Source: JAGXQV01 sp964527565
GTDB lineage: Bacteria > Pseudomonadota > Gammaproteobacteria > Burkholderiales > Sulfuricellaceae
Length of the DNA stretch: 64,000 nt
Reading direction: 5' to 3'
Assembly: GCA_964527565.1 (NCBI GenBank)
Contig: CAZGOY010000014.1
Span: forward strand, 1-64,000
Shown here: positions 52,618-61,729 of the stretch, one piece after another
How the letters are laid out: every line of letters starts with the position of its first letter
Numbering within the stretch: position 1 is the stretch's first letter
The notes under the pieces: generated by a model
Databases searched by the model: none
Seen by the model: the letters and a program-made list of their open reading frames with translations, nothing else
What the model was told of the DNA's origin: nothing
Program-made: the position numbers and the translations under genes

Positions 52618-55002
52618 ATGACTGATTACACTTCAGAGAATATCAAGGTACTAAAAGGACTAGAAGCTGTACGTAAACGACCCGGAATGTATATCGGGGA
52701 CACCAGCGATGGTACAGGCTTACACCACATGGTGTTCGAGGTGCTGGATAACGCCATAGATGAAGCGCTTGCGGGACATTGCAACGAAATCCGGGTAGTA
52801 ATCCATAGCGATAACTCAATTAGCGTAAATGACAACGGGCGCGGTATACCAACCGACATTCATAGCGAAGAAAACCGATCCGCCGCTGAAGTTATCATGA
52901 CGGTATTACACGCCGGCGGGAAGTTCGATGACAATTCCTATAAAATTTCCGGTGGATTGCACGGCGTGGGCGTTTCTGTCGTCAATGCCCTATCCGAATG
53001 GCTAAAGTTAACGATTCGACGGGACGGTCAAACGCATGCCATGGAATTTCGCCTGGGTGAACCAGTCGCGCCGTTAAAATTGATAGGCCACACGGAACGG
53101 CGTGGTACAGAAGTTCATTTCATGCCTAGCTTAGAGATATTCGGCAATATCGAATTTCATTTCGAAATATTGGCAAAACGGTTACGTGAACTGTCTTTTC
53201 TCAATAATGGAATATCCATAGTACTGGTGGATCAGCGGAGTGGGAAAGAAGAAAATTTTGCATTTACCGGGGGGGTCAAGGCATTTGTCGAATACATGAA
53301 TCGCGCGAAAACCACCCTGCACCCGAATATTTTCCACGCCACCGGAGAAAAAGACGGCATCACGGTAGAAATTGCCATGCAATGGAACGATTCCTACCAG
53401 GAATCGGTTCTATGCTTTACCAACAATATCCCGCAGCGCGATGGCGGAACCCACTTAACCGGCCTGCGCGCGGCAATGACGCGAACACTGAACCAGTATA
53501 TCGAAGGTAACGAACTGGCAAAGAAAGCCAAGGTGGAAACTGCCGGTGACGATATGCGGGAAGGGCTGAGCACCGTCCTATCGGTAAAGGTACCCGACCC
53601 AAAATTTTCATCTCAAACCAAGGACAAATTAGTTTCATCCGAAGTACGTCCTATCGTCGAAGAGATCGTGGCACAAAAGTTAGCGGAATTTCTTCTTGAA
53701 AAACCGAATGATGCCAAAATCATTACCGGAAAGATCATTGAGGCAGCGCGCGCACGCGAAGCAGCGCGCAAGGCTCGTGAAATGACGCGACGTAAAGGTG
53801 TGCTGGACGGCATGGGGTTACCGGGAAAACTAGCGGATTGCCAGGAAAAAGACCCGGCGCTGTCGGAAATCTACCTGGTGGAGGGCGACTCCGCCGGCGG
53901 ATCGGCGAAGCAGGGACGCGACCGCAAGTTTCAGGCCATCCTGCCACTCAAAGGAAAAATCCTCAATGTGGAAAAGGCACGTTTCGACAAGCTGGTCTCT
54001 TCACAGGAAATCGCCACCCTCATCACGGCGCTGGGCACCGGCATCGGCAAGGACGAATACACGCCGGAAAAACTACGTTACCACCGCATCATCATCATGA
54101 CCGACGCGGACGTGGACGGCTCGCACATCCGCACCTTGCTGCTAACCTTCTTCTACCGCCAAATGCCAGAACTGGTCGAGCGCGGTCATATCTATATCGC
54201 TCAACCCCCGCTGTACAAAGTCAAGCATGGAAAGCAGGAACGCTACCTCAAGGACGACCACGAACTGAAACAGTTCCTGCTGCAGCAAGCCCTGGGAGAA
54301 GCAGAACTGTACACCGCTCCCGGCGCGGCGGCGCTGACCGGCACAGCCCTGGAAGAAATAGCTAAAAGTTACCTGCTGGCGGAAGCGGTCGTCGAACGCC
54401 TCAGCCGCATACTTGCAGGATCGGTGCTGCACGCCATGCTGAGAATCCCGCGCATGCAGCTTTCCAGCCAGGAACTAGCGGATGCCTCGGTCTCCCAGTT
54501 GAAAGCCCAACTGGCAGGCGAAAATTACGAGGTAGCGGCACAATACGACGAAACCAACGAAACCTACCGGATCGTGATCCAGCGCAACAATCACGGCAAT
54601 ATCCAGACGCAATACATCGACAACGACTTCCTCGAAGGCGGCGATTACGCCCAACTGCTCAAGACCTCCCAGGTATTGCAGGGCCTCTTATCACAAGGCG
54701 CCACGGTCAAGCGCGGCGAGCGCAGCCAGGCAGTGAGCGAATTCAAGGAAGCCATGGACTGGCTGCTGGAAGAAGTCAAACGCGGCTTGACCATCCAGCG
54801 CTATAAAGGCCTGGGAGAAATGAACCCAGGACAACTCTGGGAAACCACCATGGACCCCCAAGTCAGAAGGCTGCTCAGGGTTCAAATCGACGACGCCATC
54901 GTCGCCGACGAGATATTCACCACCCTGATGGGCGATCAAGTGGAACCCCGCCGGGCGTTTATTGAAAGCAACGCGCTTATAGCGAAGAATATCGATATTT
55001 AA
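52618..55002 (+). CDS. gyrB: DNA gyrase subunit B
   Basis: ATPase and Toprim subunit of gyrase, 794 residues. RKRPGMYIGDTSDGTGLHHMVFEVLDNAIDEA and GLHGVGVSVVNAL form the GHKL ATP site; the Toprim part has EGDSAGGSAKQGRDRKFQAI and the metal acidic motif DADVDGSHI; C-terminal QRYKGLGEMNPGQLWETTMDP. Base composition changes from moderate to GC-rich in the middle of the gene (around 53.8 kb). Confidence 0.98.
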   Translation: MTDYTSENIKVLKGLEAVRKRPGMYIGDTSDGTGLHHMVFEVLDNAIDEALAGHCNEIRVVIHSDNSISVNDNGRGIPTDIHSEENRSAAEVIMTVLHAGGKFDDNSYKISGGLHGVGVSVVNALSEWLKLTIRRDGQTHAMEFRLGEPVAPLKLIGHTERRGTEVHFMPSLEIFGNIEFHFEILAKRLRELSFLNNGISIVLVDQRSGKEENFAFTGGVKAFVEYMNRAKTTLHPNIFHATGEKDGITVEIAMQWNDSYQESVLCFTNNIPQRDGGTHLTGLRAAMTRTLNQYIEGNELAKKAKVETAGDDMREGLSTVLSVKVPDPKFSSQTKDKLVSSEVRPIVEEIVAQKLAEFLLEKPNDAKIITGKIIEAARAREAARKAREMTRRKGVLDGMGLPGKLADCQEKDPALSEIYLVEGDSAGGSAKQGRDRKFQAILPLKGKILNVEKARFDKLVSSQEIATLITALGTGIGKDEYTPEKLRYHRIIIMTDADVDGSHIRTLLLTFFYRQMPELVERGHIYIAQPPLYKVKHGKQERYLKDDHELKQFLLQQALGEAELYTAPGAAALTGTALEEIAKSYLLAEAVVERLSRILAGSVLHAMLRIPRMQLSSQELADASVSQLKAQLAGENYEVAAQYDETNETYRIVIQRNNHGNIQTQYIDNDFLEGGDYAQLLKTSQVLQGLLSQGATVKRGERSQAVSEFKEAMDWLLEEVKRGLTIQRYKGLGEMNPGQLWETTMDPQVRRLLRVQIDDAIVADEIFTTLMGDQVEPRRAFIESNALIAKNIDI

Positions 55003-55056
55003 GCGGGTAGCACCTCAGCTAAATCTAGATATTCATTATCATCTGGATTTATAAAA

Positions 55057-55092
55057 GAAAAATGGCCGAATAATATTTCGGCCATTTTTTTT
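55057..55092 (+). terminator. Intrinsic terminator after gyrB
   Basis: An 11-base stem (AAATGGCCGAA paired with TTCGGCCATTT) with a short loop, followed by a run of eight T at the 3' side, about 55 bases after the gyrB stop. It ends the dnaA-dnaN-gyrB unit. Confidence 0.92.
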
Positions 55093-55618
55093 GGATTCAT
55101 AAAGGGTATGAGAATCTACGAGGAGAAAATTTGTGCAACTTCGTATCCATCAAGGTCTGAGTATCGGCCAAAGCCGACATACAGCCGGCACCGCATAAGC
55201 GGCTGGTATTAGTCGGTCTGCGGTCATTGGGCAAGTTTGGCGGCGAAGGTCTGCTTCCATCTGCCGTGTGGGACGGTACCCAACCCAAAGCGGGCATTGC
55301 TGAGTTTTCTTGCGAACGCCGGCTTTGGATTAAACGCAATTCAAATGGACACCAAAGTCATGCAAAACGCAAGCGTTCTCAAATTAGACGAAAACGACAC
55401 CCATTTTTTGGGCCATTGAACATCTTGAAGTAGAATGCTTCAGAATGTTCAATGATTGTAAGAGGTGGCTATTTGTGGAGATTTACCCTTGAACCGGTTT
55501 GACATTCAGTTCGAAGATCGGATGCCCCAACGCTAAACATCTCTCCGTTTACACAAAATCCCGGACACCCCGTGTCATGTGTTACCCAAGGCGGTACCAA
55601 GATTGCAGAGCACAAACG
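55093..55618. other. Non-coding boundary segment between gyrB and the restriction island
   Basis: 526 bases without a convincing gene. Short open frames on both strands match nothing I recognise. A small inverted repeat CAGCCG...CGGCTG lies near 55181-55204. The region probably marks the insertion edge of the restriction-modification island and contains the promoter for hsdR, which I cannot place. Confidence 0.5.
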
Positions 55619-58600
55619 ATGATTGAACAACAAATCGAACAAAGCTTCATCGACAAACTGACGGGGCTTAAATACGAATACCGCTCGGACATCACCGACC
55701 GCGCCGCGTTAGAAAAAAACTTCCGCGAGAAATTCGAAGCCCTGAACCGTGTCCGCCTCACGGATACCGAGTTCGCCAGGCTGTTGGATGAAATCGTCAC
55801 CCCGGATGTCTTCACCGCTGCCAAGGCCCTGCGCAGCATCAATGCCTTCACCCGCGACGATGGCACGCCGCTGAACTACACACTGGTGAACCTCAAGGAC
55901 TGGTGCAAAAACCACTTCGAGATCATCAACCAGCTCCGCATCAACACGAACAACAGCCACCACCGCTACGATGTGATTCTTCTCATCAACGGCGTGCCGG
56001 TAGTGCAGATCGAGTTGAAGACCCTCGGCGTCAATCCTCGCCGGGCCATGGAGCAGATCGTCGAATACAAGCACGACCCCGGCAACGGCTACACCAAGAC
56101 GCTGCTCTGCTTCATGCAGCTTTTCATCGTCAGCAACCGCGACCGCAGCTACTACTTCGCCAACAACAACGCCCGCCACTTCGCCTTCAATGCCGACGAG
56201 CGCTTCCTGCCCGTCTATGAGTTCGCAGACGAGGACAACCGCAAGATCACCCAACTCGACGAGTTCGCCGAGCGCTTCCTGAAAAAGTGCGACCTCGGCC
56301 GGACCATCAGCCGCTACATGGTTTTGCTCGCCGGGGAGCAAAAGCTCATGATCATGCGGCCCTATCAGGTCTATGCCGTGCAGCACATGGTGAAGTGCAT
56401 CGACGACGATGACGGCAATGGCTACATCTGGCACACCACCGGCAGCGGCAAGACGCTCACCTCCTTCAAGGCCTCCACCCTGCTGAAGGAAAACGACCAC
56501 ATCCACAAGTGCGTTTTCGTCGTGGACCGCAAAGACCTCGACCGCCAGACGCGGGAGGAATTCAACAAGTTCCAGAAAGGCTGCGTCGAAGAAAACACCA
56601 ACACCGCCGCCCTCGTGCGCCGCCTGCTGTCAGAGGACTACGCCGACAAGGTTATCGTCACTACCATCCAGAAGCTCGGCCTCGCGCTGGACGAAAACAG
56701 CAAGCGCAACAAACAGCGCAGCAAAAACGGCCAGGCCACCTACAAGGAACAGCTTGAAGCACTGAAGGACAAGCGCATTGTCTTCATCTTCGACGAGTGC
56801 CACCGCTCGCAGTTCGGCGAGAACCACAAGGCCATCAAAACCTTCTTCCCCAAGGCGCAGCTCTTCGGCTTCACCGGCACGCCCATCTTTGAGGCCAATG
56901 CCACCTTGCAGAAGATCGAGGACACCCAGGCCTCCATGCGCACCACGGCGGACCTGTTCCAGAAGCAGCTCCACGCCTACACCATCACCCACGCCATAGA
57001 GGATGGCAACGTCCTGCGCTTCCACGTCGACTACTTCAAGCCGGAAGGCAAAAGCCCGCCGAAACCCGGCGAGGCCATCGCCAAGAAAGCCGTCATCGAT
57101 GCCATCCTCACCAAGCACGATGCCGCCACCGGTGGTCGCCGCTTCAACGCCATCCTCGCCACCGCGTTCATCAATGACGCCATCGAATACCACGCGCTGT
57201 TCAAGACCATGCAGGCAGAGAAACAGGCCGCCGATTCCGACTTCAAGCCGCTGAACATCGCCTGCGTCTTCTCCCCACCCGCCGAGGGCGATGCCGATGT
57301 GAAGCAGATTCAGGAAGACCTGCCGCAGGAGCAGGCGGACAACGAGGAAGACCCCGAGGGCAAGAAAGCCGCGCTCAAATCCATCCTCGCCGACTACAAC
57401 GCCCGCTACGGCACCAATTACCGCCTCAGCGAGTTCGACCTCTACTACCAGGATGTGCAGAAGCGCATCAAAGACCAGCAGTGGCCGAATGCCGACTACC
57501 CCGCAGCGCAGAAGATCGACATCACCATCGTCGTGGACATGCTGCTGACCGGCTTCGATTCCAAGTTCCTGAACACGCTCTATGTGGACAAGAAGCTCCA
57601 GCACCACGGCTTAATCCAGGCCTTCTCCCGCACCAACCGCGTGCTCAACGGCACCAAGCCCTACGGCAACATCCTCGACTTCCGCCAGCAGCAAGACGCC
57701 GTGGACGCCGCCATCGCCCTCTTCTCCGGCGAGAAGACCGGCGAGCAGGCGCGTGAAATCTGGCTGGTGGACAAGGCGCCTGTGGTCATCCAGAAACTGG
57801 AAGCCGCCGTGCAGAAGCTCGACGGCTTCATGAAGTCCCAGGGCCTGGTCTGCACGCCCTCCGCCGTCGCCAATTTGAAGGGTGACGAGGCCCGCGCCGC
57901 CTTCATCACCCACTTCAAGGAAGTCCAGCGCCTCAAGACCCAGCTCGACCAATACACCGACCTCACCGGGGAAAACAAAGCCACCATCGAGCAGGTGCTG
58001 CCCGAGGACAATCTGCGCGGCTTCAAGGGCCAGTATCTGGAAACCGCCAAAAAGCTCAGAGAGCAGCAGGGCAAGGGCGGCGAAAAAGTCGGCGCTGGCG
58101 GGACGGCGGACCAGCTCGACTTCGAGTTCGTCCTCTTCGCCTCCGCCGTCATCGACTACGACTACATCATGAGCCTCATCGCCAAGTTCTCGCAGAAAGG
58201 GCCGGGCAAGTCGAAGATGACTCGCGAGGAACTCATCGGCCTCATCAGCGCCGATGCCAAGTTCATGAACGAGCGCGACGACATCGCCGAATACATTGGC
58301 ACGCTCAAAGCCGGCGAGGGTCTCAGCGAAACCGCTATCCGCGACGGCTACACCCGCTTCAAGGCCGCGAAAAACGCCAAGGAACTCGCCGCCATCGCCG
58401 CCAAGCACGGTCTTGACCCCGTCGCCTTGCAAAGCTTTGTGGACGGCACCCTCGATCGCATGATTTTCGATGGCGACAAACTCAGTGAGCTCTACGCCCC
58501 GTATGACCTCGGCTGGAAAGACCGCACTCAAAAGGAACTCTGCCTCATGCAGGACTGCGCCCCCTACCTTGTCAAACGTGCCGATGGCCGAGATATTTCG

Positions 58601-58624
58601 GGACTCAGTGCGTATGAGCAGTAA
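55619..58624 (+). CDS. hsdR: Type I restriction enzyme, R subunit
   Basis: Nuclease/translocase subunit of a type I restriction-modification system, about 1001 residues. PD-(D/E)xK nuclease in the N-terminal part: Asp118 and Glu132-x-Lys134 (IELK). SF2 motor: Walker A with Lys278 in TTGSGKTL, DECH at 392-395, FGFTGTPIF, and QAFSRTNRVLN. The ATG at 55619 (MIEQQIEQSFIDKLTGLKYEY) matches the type IC-like family start; a longer frame upstream is unsupported. It stands first in the operon, before hsdS and hsdM, which is not the usual order. Confidence 0.95.
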   Translation: MIEQQIEQSFIDKLTGLKYEYRSDITDRAALEKNFREKFEALNRVRLTDTEFARLLDEIVTPDVFTAAKALRSINAFTRDDGTPLNYTLVNLKDWCKNHFEIINQLRINTNNSHHRYDVILLINGVPVVQIELKTLGVNPRRAMEQIVEYKHDPGNGYTKTLLCFMQLFIVSNRDRSYYFANNNARHFAFNADERFLPVYEFADEDNRKITQLDEFAERFLKKCDLGRTISRYMVLLAGEQKLMIMRPYQVYAVQHMVKCIDDDDGNGYIWHTTGSGKTLTSFKASTLLKENDHIHKCVFVVDRKDLDRQTREEFNKFQKGCVEENTNTAALVRRLLSEDYADKVIVTTIQKLGLALDENSKRNKQRSKNGQATYKEQLEALKDKRIVFIFDECHRSQFGENHKAIKTFFPKAQLFGFTGTPIFEANATLQKIEDTQASMRTTADLFQKQLHAYTITHAIEDGNVLRFHVDYFKPEGKSPPKPGEAIAKKAVIDAILTKHDAATGGRRFNAILATAFINDAIEYHALFKTMQAEKQAADSDFKPLNIACVFSPPAEGDADVKQIQEDLPQEQADNEEDPEGKKAALKSILADYNARYGTNYRLSEFDLYYQDVQKRIKDQQWPNADYPAAQKIDITIVVDMLLTGFDSKFLNTLYVDKKLQHHGLIQAFSRTNRVLNGTKPYGNILDFRQQQDAVDAAIALFSGEKTGEQAREIWLVDKAPVVIQKLEAAVQKLDGFMKSQGLVCTPSAVANLKGDEARAAFITHFKEVQRLKTQLDQYTDLTGENKATIEQVLPEDNLRGFKGQYLETAKKLREQQGKGGEKVGAGGTADQLDFEFVLFASAVIDYDYIMSLIAKFSQKGPGKSKMTREELIGLISADAKFMNERDDIAEYIGTLKAGEGLSETAIRDGYTRFKAAKNAKELAAIAAKHGLDPVALQSFVDGTLDRMIFDGDKLSELYAPYDLGWKDRTQKELCLMQDCAPYLVKRADGRDISGLSAYEQ

Positions 58625-58704
58625 CACTGTGCTTGAAGCGATGCTGGGCGCTAGAAGCGCCACCGGGCCAGGACATCAGCGGCACAAGGAAAGGCCTTGT
58701 TGAA

Positions 58705-59061
58705 ATGACCACCCAGGACCAGCACACCGCAAGGCCGCGCGCAGCCACCTACCAAGACCTGCTCGCTGAGCTGAAGACGACCATGGCCGGGCTGCAAACA
58801 CTGCACGAACAGGCCCTCGAAGGACTGACGCCCACCGTGCAAGACATGGTGCGCAGCGGCAGCCGCGATGTTCAACGCATCGAGCACACACTCGACCAAC
58901 TGTTGGACCACGCCTGCTTGCCGGAGGGCTTGGCCCTCTTCAAAACCCTCTGCCGCCATTACTGGACGCTCGACCCCCAGGCCACCGCGAGTTATGTCCA
59001 CGCCTACCGCGAGATGTGGGATGGCGATGAGCAGAGCGACACCGACGAGGTGCAAGCATGA
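58705..59061 (+). CDS. Hypothetical protein in restriction island
   Basis: A 118-residue soluble protein (MTTQDQHTARPRAATYQDLL...) of unrecognised family. Helical, with a stretch VQDMVRSGSRDVQRIEHTLDQLLDHACLP; no signal peptide or membrane segment. It overlaps the KilA-N gene by four bases (ATGA), so it is probably translated. The start is uncertain; the frame is open to 58633. Confidence 0.6.
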   Translation: MTTQDQHTARPRAATYQDLLAELKTTMAGLQTLHEQALEGLTPTVQDMVRSGSRDVQRIEHTLDQLLDHACLPEGLALFKTLCRHYWTLDPQATASYVHAYREMWDGDEQSDTDEVQA

Positions 59062-59888
59062 ACCGGAAAACCACCCAGACCAGCACCCTGGACATTCAAG
59101 GCACCAGCGTGGCTGTGGTCACCTCGCTCCAAGGCGACTACATCTCGCTCACCGACATGCTGCGCGCCAAAGATGGCGATTTTTTCATCTCAGACTGGCT
59201 GCGCAACCGCAACACAGTAGAGTTTCTGGGCATCTGGGAGTCGATTTACAACCCCGCTTTTAATTACGGCGAATTCGCCACAATTAAAAGTCAGGCCGGA
59301 CTCAACAGCTACAAGATCAGCGTCAAAGAGTGGGTGGAGAAGACTGGGGCCATCGGGCTCAAGGCCACCGCCGGCCGCTATGGCGGCACCTACGCGCACC
59401 CCGACATTGCCTTTGAATTCGGCATGTGGATCAGCCCCGAGTTCAAGATCTACCTGGTCAAGGAGTTCCGCCGTCTCAAAGACGAAGAAAGCAGTCGCCT
59501 GCAAATCGGCTGGAACCTGCAGCGCACCCTCTCCAAGATCAACTACCGCATCCACACCGATGCCATCAAAGAGACGCTGATCCCGCCCACCATCACCAAG
59601 ACCCAGGCCAGCCAGGTGTACGCCAGCGAAGCCGACTTGCTCAACGTGGCCCTCTTTGGCCACACCGCCAAGCAGTGGCAAGACGCCCACCCCGACGCAC
59701 AAGGCAACCAGCGCGACAACGCCACGCTAGAGCAATTGGTGGTGCTCACCAATCTGGAAAGCCTCAACGCCGTGTTCATCCGCCAAGGGCTGCCGGCACC
59801 CGAGCGCCTGCAAAAGCTCAACGACATCGCCATCTCGCAAATGCGCAGCTTGCTGGCTGACCACAACATCAAAAGGCTGGCACCGTGA
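59058..59888 (+). CDS. KilA-N domain protein
   Basis: 276 residues. The KilA-N domain, a DNA-binding module from phages and large DNA viruses, spans about residues 20-130: DYISLTDMLRAKDGDFFISDWLRNRNTVEFLGIWE, TAGRYGGTYAHPDIAFEFGMWISPEFKIYLVKEF. KilA-N genes often occur inside type I restriction loci. Start overlaps the upstream ORF, and its stop overlaps the hsdS start. Function in the locus is unknown. Confidence 0.88.
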   Translation: MNRKTTQTSTLDIQGTSVAVVTSLQGDYISLTDMLRAKDGDFFISDWLRNRNTVEFLGIWESIYNPAFNYGEFATIKSQAGLNSYKISVKEWVEKTGAIGLKATAGRYGGTYAHPDIAFEFGMWISPEFKIYLVKEFRRLKDEESSRLQIGWNLQRTLSKINYRIHTDAIKETLIPPTITKTQASQVYASEADLLNVALFGHTAKQWQDAHPDAQGNQRDNATLEQLVVLTNLESLNAVFIRQGLPAPERLQKLNDIAISQMRSLLADHNIKRLAP

Positions 59889-61171
59889 AGGACAAACAAA
59901 CAACGCGGGTGCCGAAGCTGCGGTTTCCGGTGTTTCGGGGGGCGAAGGGGTGGAATCATGTCCCGCTGAAGGACTTGGCGGATCGAGGAAAGAAGAAAAA
60001 TCGCGACGAGAAAATTGAGCGTGTATTGACCAACTCCGCTGAGTTCGGAGTAATGGATCAGCGAGACTTCTTTGATAAAGATATTGCCACCCAAGGGAAA
60101 CTGGAGGGTTACGTAGTCGTTGAACTGGGCGATTACGTTTACAACCCTCGCATCTCAGCAACAGCACCGGTAGGCCCAATTTCAAAGAACAATATCGGTA
60201 CGGGAGTGATGTCTCCGTTGTACACAGTGTTCAGTTTCAAGAACCCAGAGAACGGTTTTTATCAGCACTACTTCAAAACAACGGGCTGGCATTCTTACAT
60301 GCGCCAGGCCTCAAGCACGGGCGCTCGCCATGACCGTATGGCTATTGGCAGTGATGACTTCATGGCTATGCCTCTGCCCGTCGCGCCATCACCCGACGAA
60401 CAACTAAAAATCGCCGAGTGCCTGAGTTCGGTGGACGAGCTGATGGCCGCGCAAGCGCGGAAAGTGGAGGCGCTCAAGACCCATAAAAAAGGGCTGATGC
60501 AGCAGCTTTTCCCCCGCGAAGGCGAAACCCAACCCCGCCTCCGCTTCCCCGAATTCCAAAATGCCGGTGAGTGGGTGAGTGCCCCAATGGCAAACTTCGC
60601 AGCAATAAACCCTCGGCGCGAAGTTCGTCCTGATGAGCTCGAAGTCAGCTTCGTGCCGATGAGTGCCGTTTCAGAAGACGGGTATCTTGCCATTCAGCAG
60701 ATACGCCCATACGGAGCCGTTAAGAAGGGCTTCACGGCTTTTCGGGACCTCGACATAATTTTGGCAAAGATTACGCCGTGCTTTGAGAACGGCAAAGCCG
60801 CTCTTGTCGCCGAACTTTCAAATGGTGTTGGCTTTGGAAGCACTGAGTTTCATGTAATTAGAACCGGGGAATCTTGTTTGCCCGCGTTCATGTTCGCCCA
60901 ACTTTACACCGATGACTTTCGTAGTGCTGGGAAAGCATCAATGACTGGATCGGGTGGTCAGCAACGTGTGCCAACGCGGTTTCTTGAGAATTACACGGTC
61001 TACGTCCCATCCATCCCCGAACAACACCGCATCGCCTCGTGCCTGAGCAGCCTCGACGCCCTGATCACCGCCGAAACCCGAAAGCTCGAAGCCCTCAAGA
61101 CCCACAAGAAAGGGCTGATGCAGCAGTTATTCCCCTCCGTTGGAGGGGTGCCCGAAGGGCGGGGTGGTTAA
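59885..61171 (+). CDS. hsdS: Type I restriction-modification specificity subunit
   Basis: DNA-recognition subunit with two target-recognition domains (about residues 15-180 and 225-390), each followed by a helical spacer that is almost repeated: EALKTHKKGLMQQLFP occurs after both. The last codons (FPSVGGVPEGRGG) are made from a palindromic repeat (61130-61169) so the natural end may lie near LMQQLFP. 428 residues. Confidence 0.93.
   Translation: MKDKQTTRVPKLRFPVFRGAKGWNHVPLKDLADRGKKKNRDEKIERVLTNSAEFGVMDQRDFFDKDIATQGKLEGYVVVELGDYVYNPRISATAPVGPISKNNIGTGVMSPLYTVFSFKNPENGFYQHYFKTTGWHSYMRQASSTGARHDRMAIGSDDFMAMPLPVAPSPDEQLKIAECLSSVDELMAAQARKVEALKTHKKGLMQQLFPREGETQPRLRFPEFQNAGEWVSAPMANFAAINPRREVRPDELEVSFVPMSAVSEDGYLAIQQIRPYGAVKKGFTAFRDLDIILAKITPCFENGKAALVAELSNGVGFGSTEFHVIRTGESCLPAFMFAQLYTDDFRSAGKASMTGSGGQQRVPTRFLENYTVYVPSIPEQHRIASCLSSLDALITAETRKLEALKTHKKGLMQQLFPSVGGVPEGRGG
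60462..60514 (+). repeat. Direct repeat within hsdS, first copy
   Basis: About 53 bases encoding KVEALKTHKKGLMQQLFP; the second copy is 61082-61135 with several mismatches. Such repeats are the conserved spacers of HsdS and let recognition domains be exchanged by recombination. Confidence 0.85.
61082..61135 (+). repeat. Direct repeat within hsdS, second copy
   Basis: Second copy of the 60462-60514 repeat, at the 3' end of hsdS, encoding KLEALKTHKKGLMQQLFP. Confidence 0.85.
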
Positions 61172-61340
61172 ATGACACAACGAGACATGAAAGCAACCAC
61201 CCCCCGCCTTCGGCGTACCCCTCCAGAGGAGGGGAATAACAACACCCCCCGCCTTCGGTGCGCCCCCCCAGAGGAGGGAGGTGACGTGGTGAATTCCCCT
61301 CCCTTGGAGGGGTGGCAGGCGAAGCCTGACGGGGTGGTCG
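61130..61340. repeat. Cluster of four GC-rich palindromic repeats at the hsdS/DUF559 junction
   Basis: Four related units of about 40 bases: 61130-61169 forward, 61195-61236 inverted, 61239-61282 inverted, 61293-61339 forward. Each has the core CCCCTCC(C/G)TTGGAGGGG (or its complement with CAGAGG) followed by a variable CGAAG/GCGAAGCC word and GGGGTGGT. The reading frames of hsdS and of the DUF559 gene run through them. Confidence 0.85.
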
Positions 61341-61729
61341 CACGGCACACCAGAAATTATCTGTCATTGCCATTCAACCCGCATTTGAAGGAGCGGGCGA
61401 AGGCGTTACGCCGTGCGGGTAACTTGTCTGAAGTGTTGCTATGGAATCAATTGAAGAAAGGGCAATTCAAAGGTTTGGACTTTGATCGCCAAAAAATCAT
61501 CGGCAATTACATCGTTGATTTTTATTGTGCGGAGAAGCAAGCGGTGATCGAGGTTGACGGAAGCAGCCATGATGACAAGGCCGAATATGATGCGCAGCGT
61601 GACGCATTCTTGATGGGCTTGCGCTTGTGCGTTATTCATATTTTGGACATGGATGTGAAACAAAACCTGGCGGGCGTGATCGACTTCTTATCTCACCATC
61701 CAGCATTTGTTGATGAGGCGCCATCATGA
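61172..61729 (+). CDS. DUF559 endonuclease-like protein
   Basis: Small PD-(D/E)xK/Vsr-like nuclease family member. The family core is the C-terminal 125 residues: FNPHLKERAKALRRAGNLSEVLLWNQLKKGQFKGLDFDRQ, IGNYIVDFYCAEKQAVIEVDGSSH and DAQRDAFLMGLRLCVIHI. The first ~60 residues are translated palindromic repeat and have no family match, so the true start may be near 61330-61375. 185 residues from the first ATG. The stop overlaps the RhuM gene start. Confidence 0.8.
   Translation: MTQRDMKATTPRLRRTPPEEGNNNTPRLRCAPPEEGGDVVNSPPLEGWQAKPDGVVARHTRNYLSLPFNPHLKERAKALRRAGNLSEVLLWNQLKKGQFKGLDFDRQKIIGNYIVDFYCAEKQAVIEVDGSSHDDKAEYDAQRDAFLMGLRLCVIHILDMDVKQNLAGVIDFLSHHPAFVDEAPS

Noticed and set aside
55227..55433. 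Small open frames after gyrB
   Set aside because: No family match, no ribosome-binding site and competing frames on the other strand.
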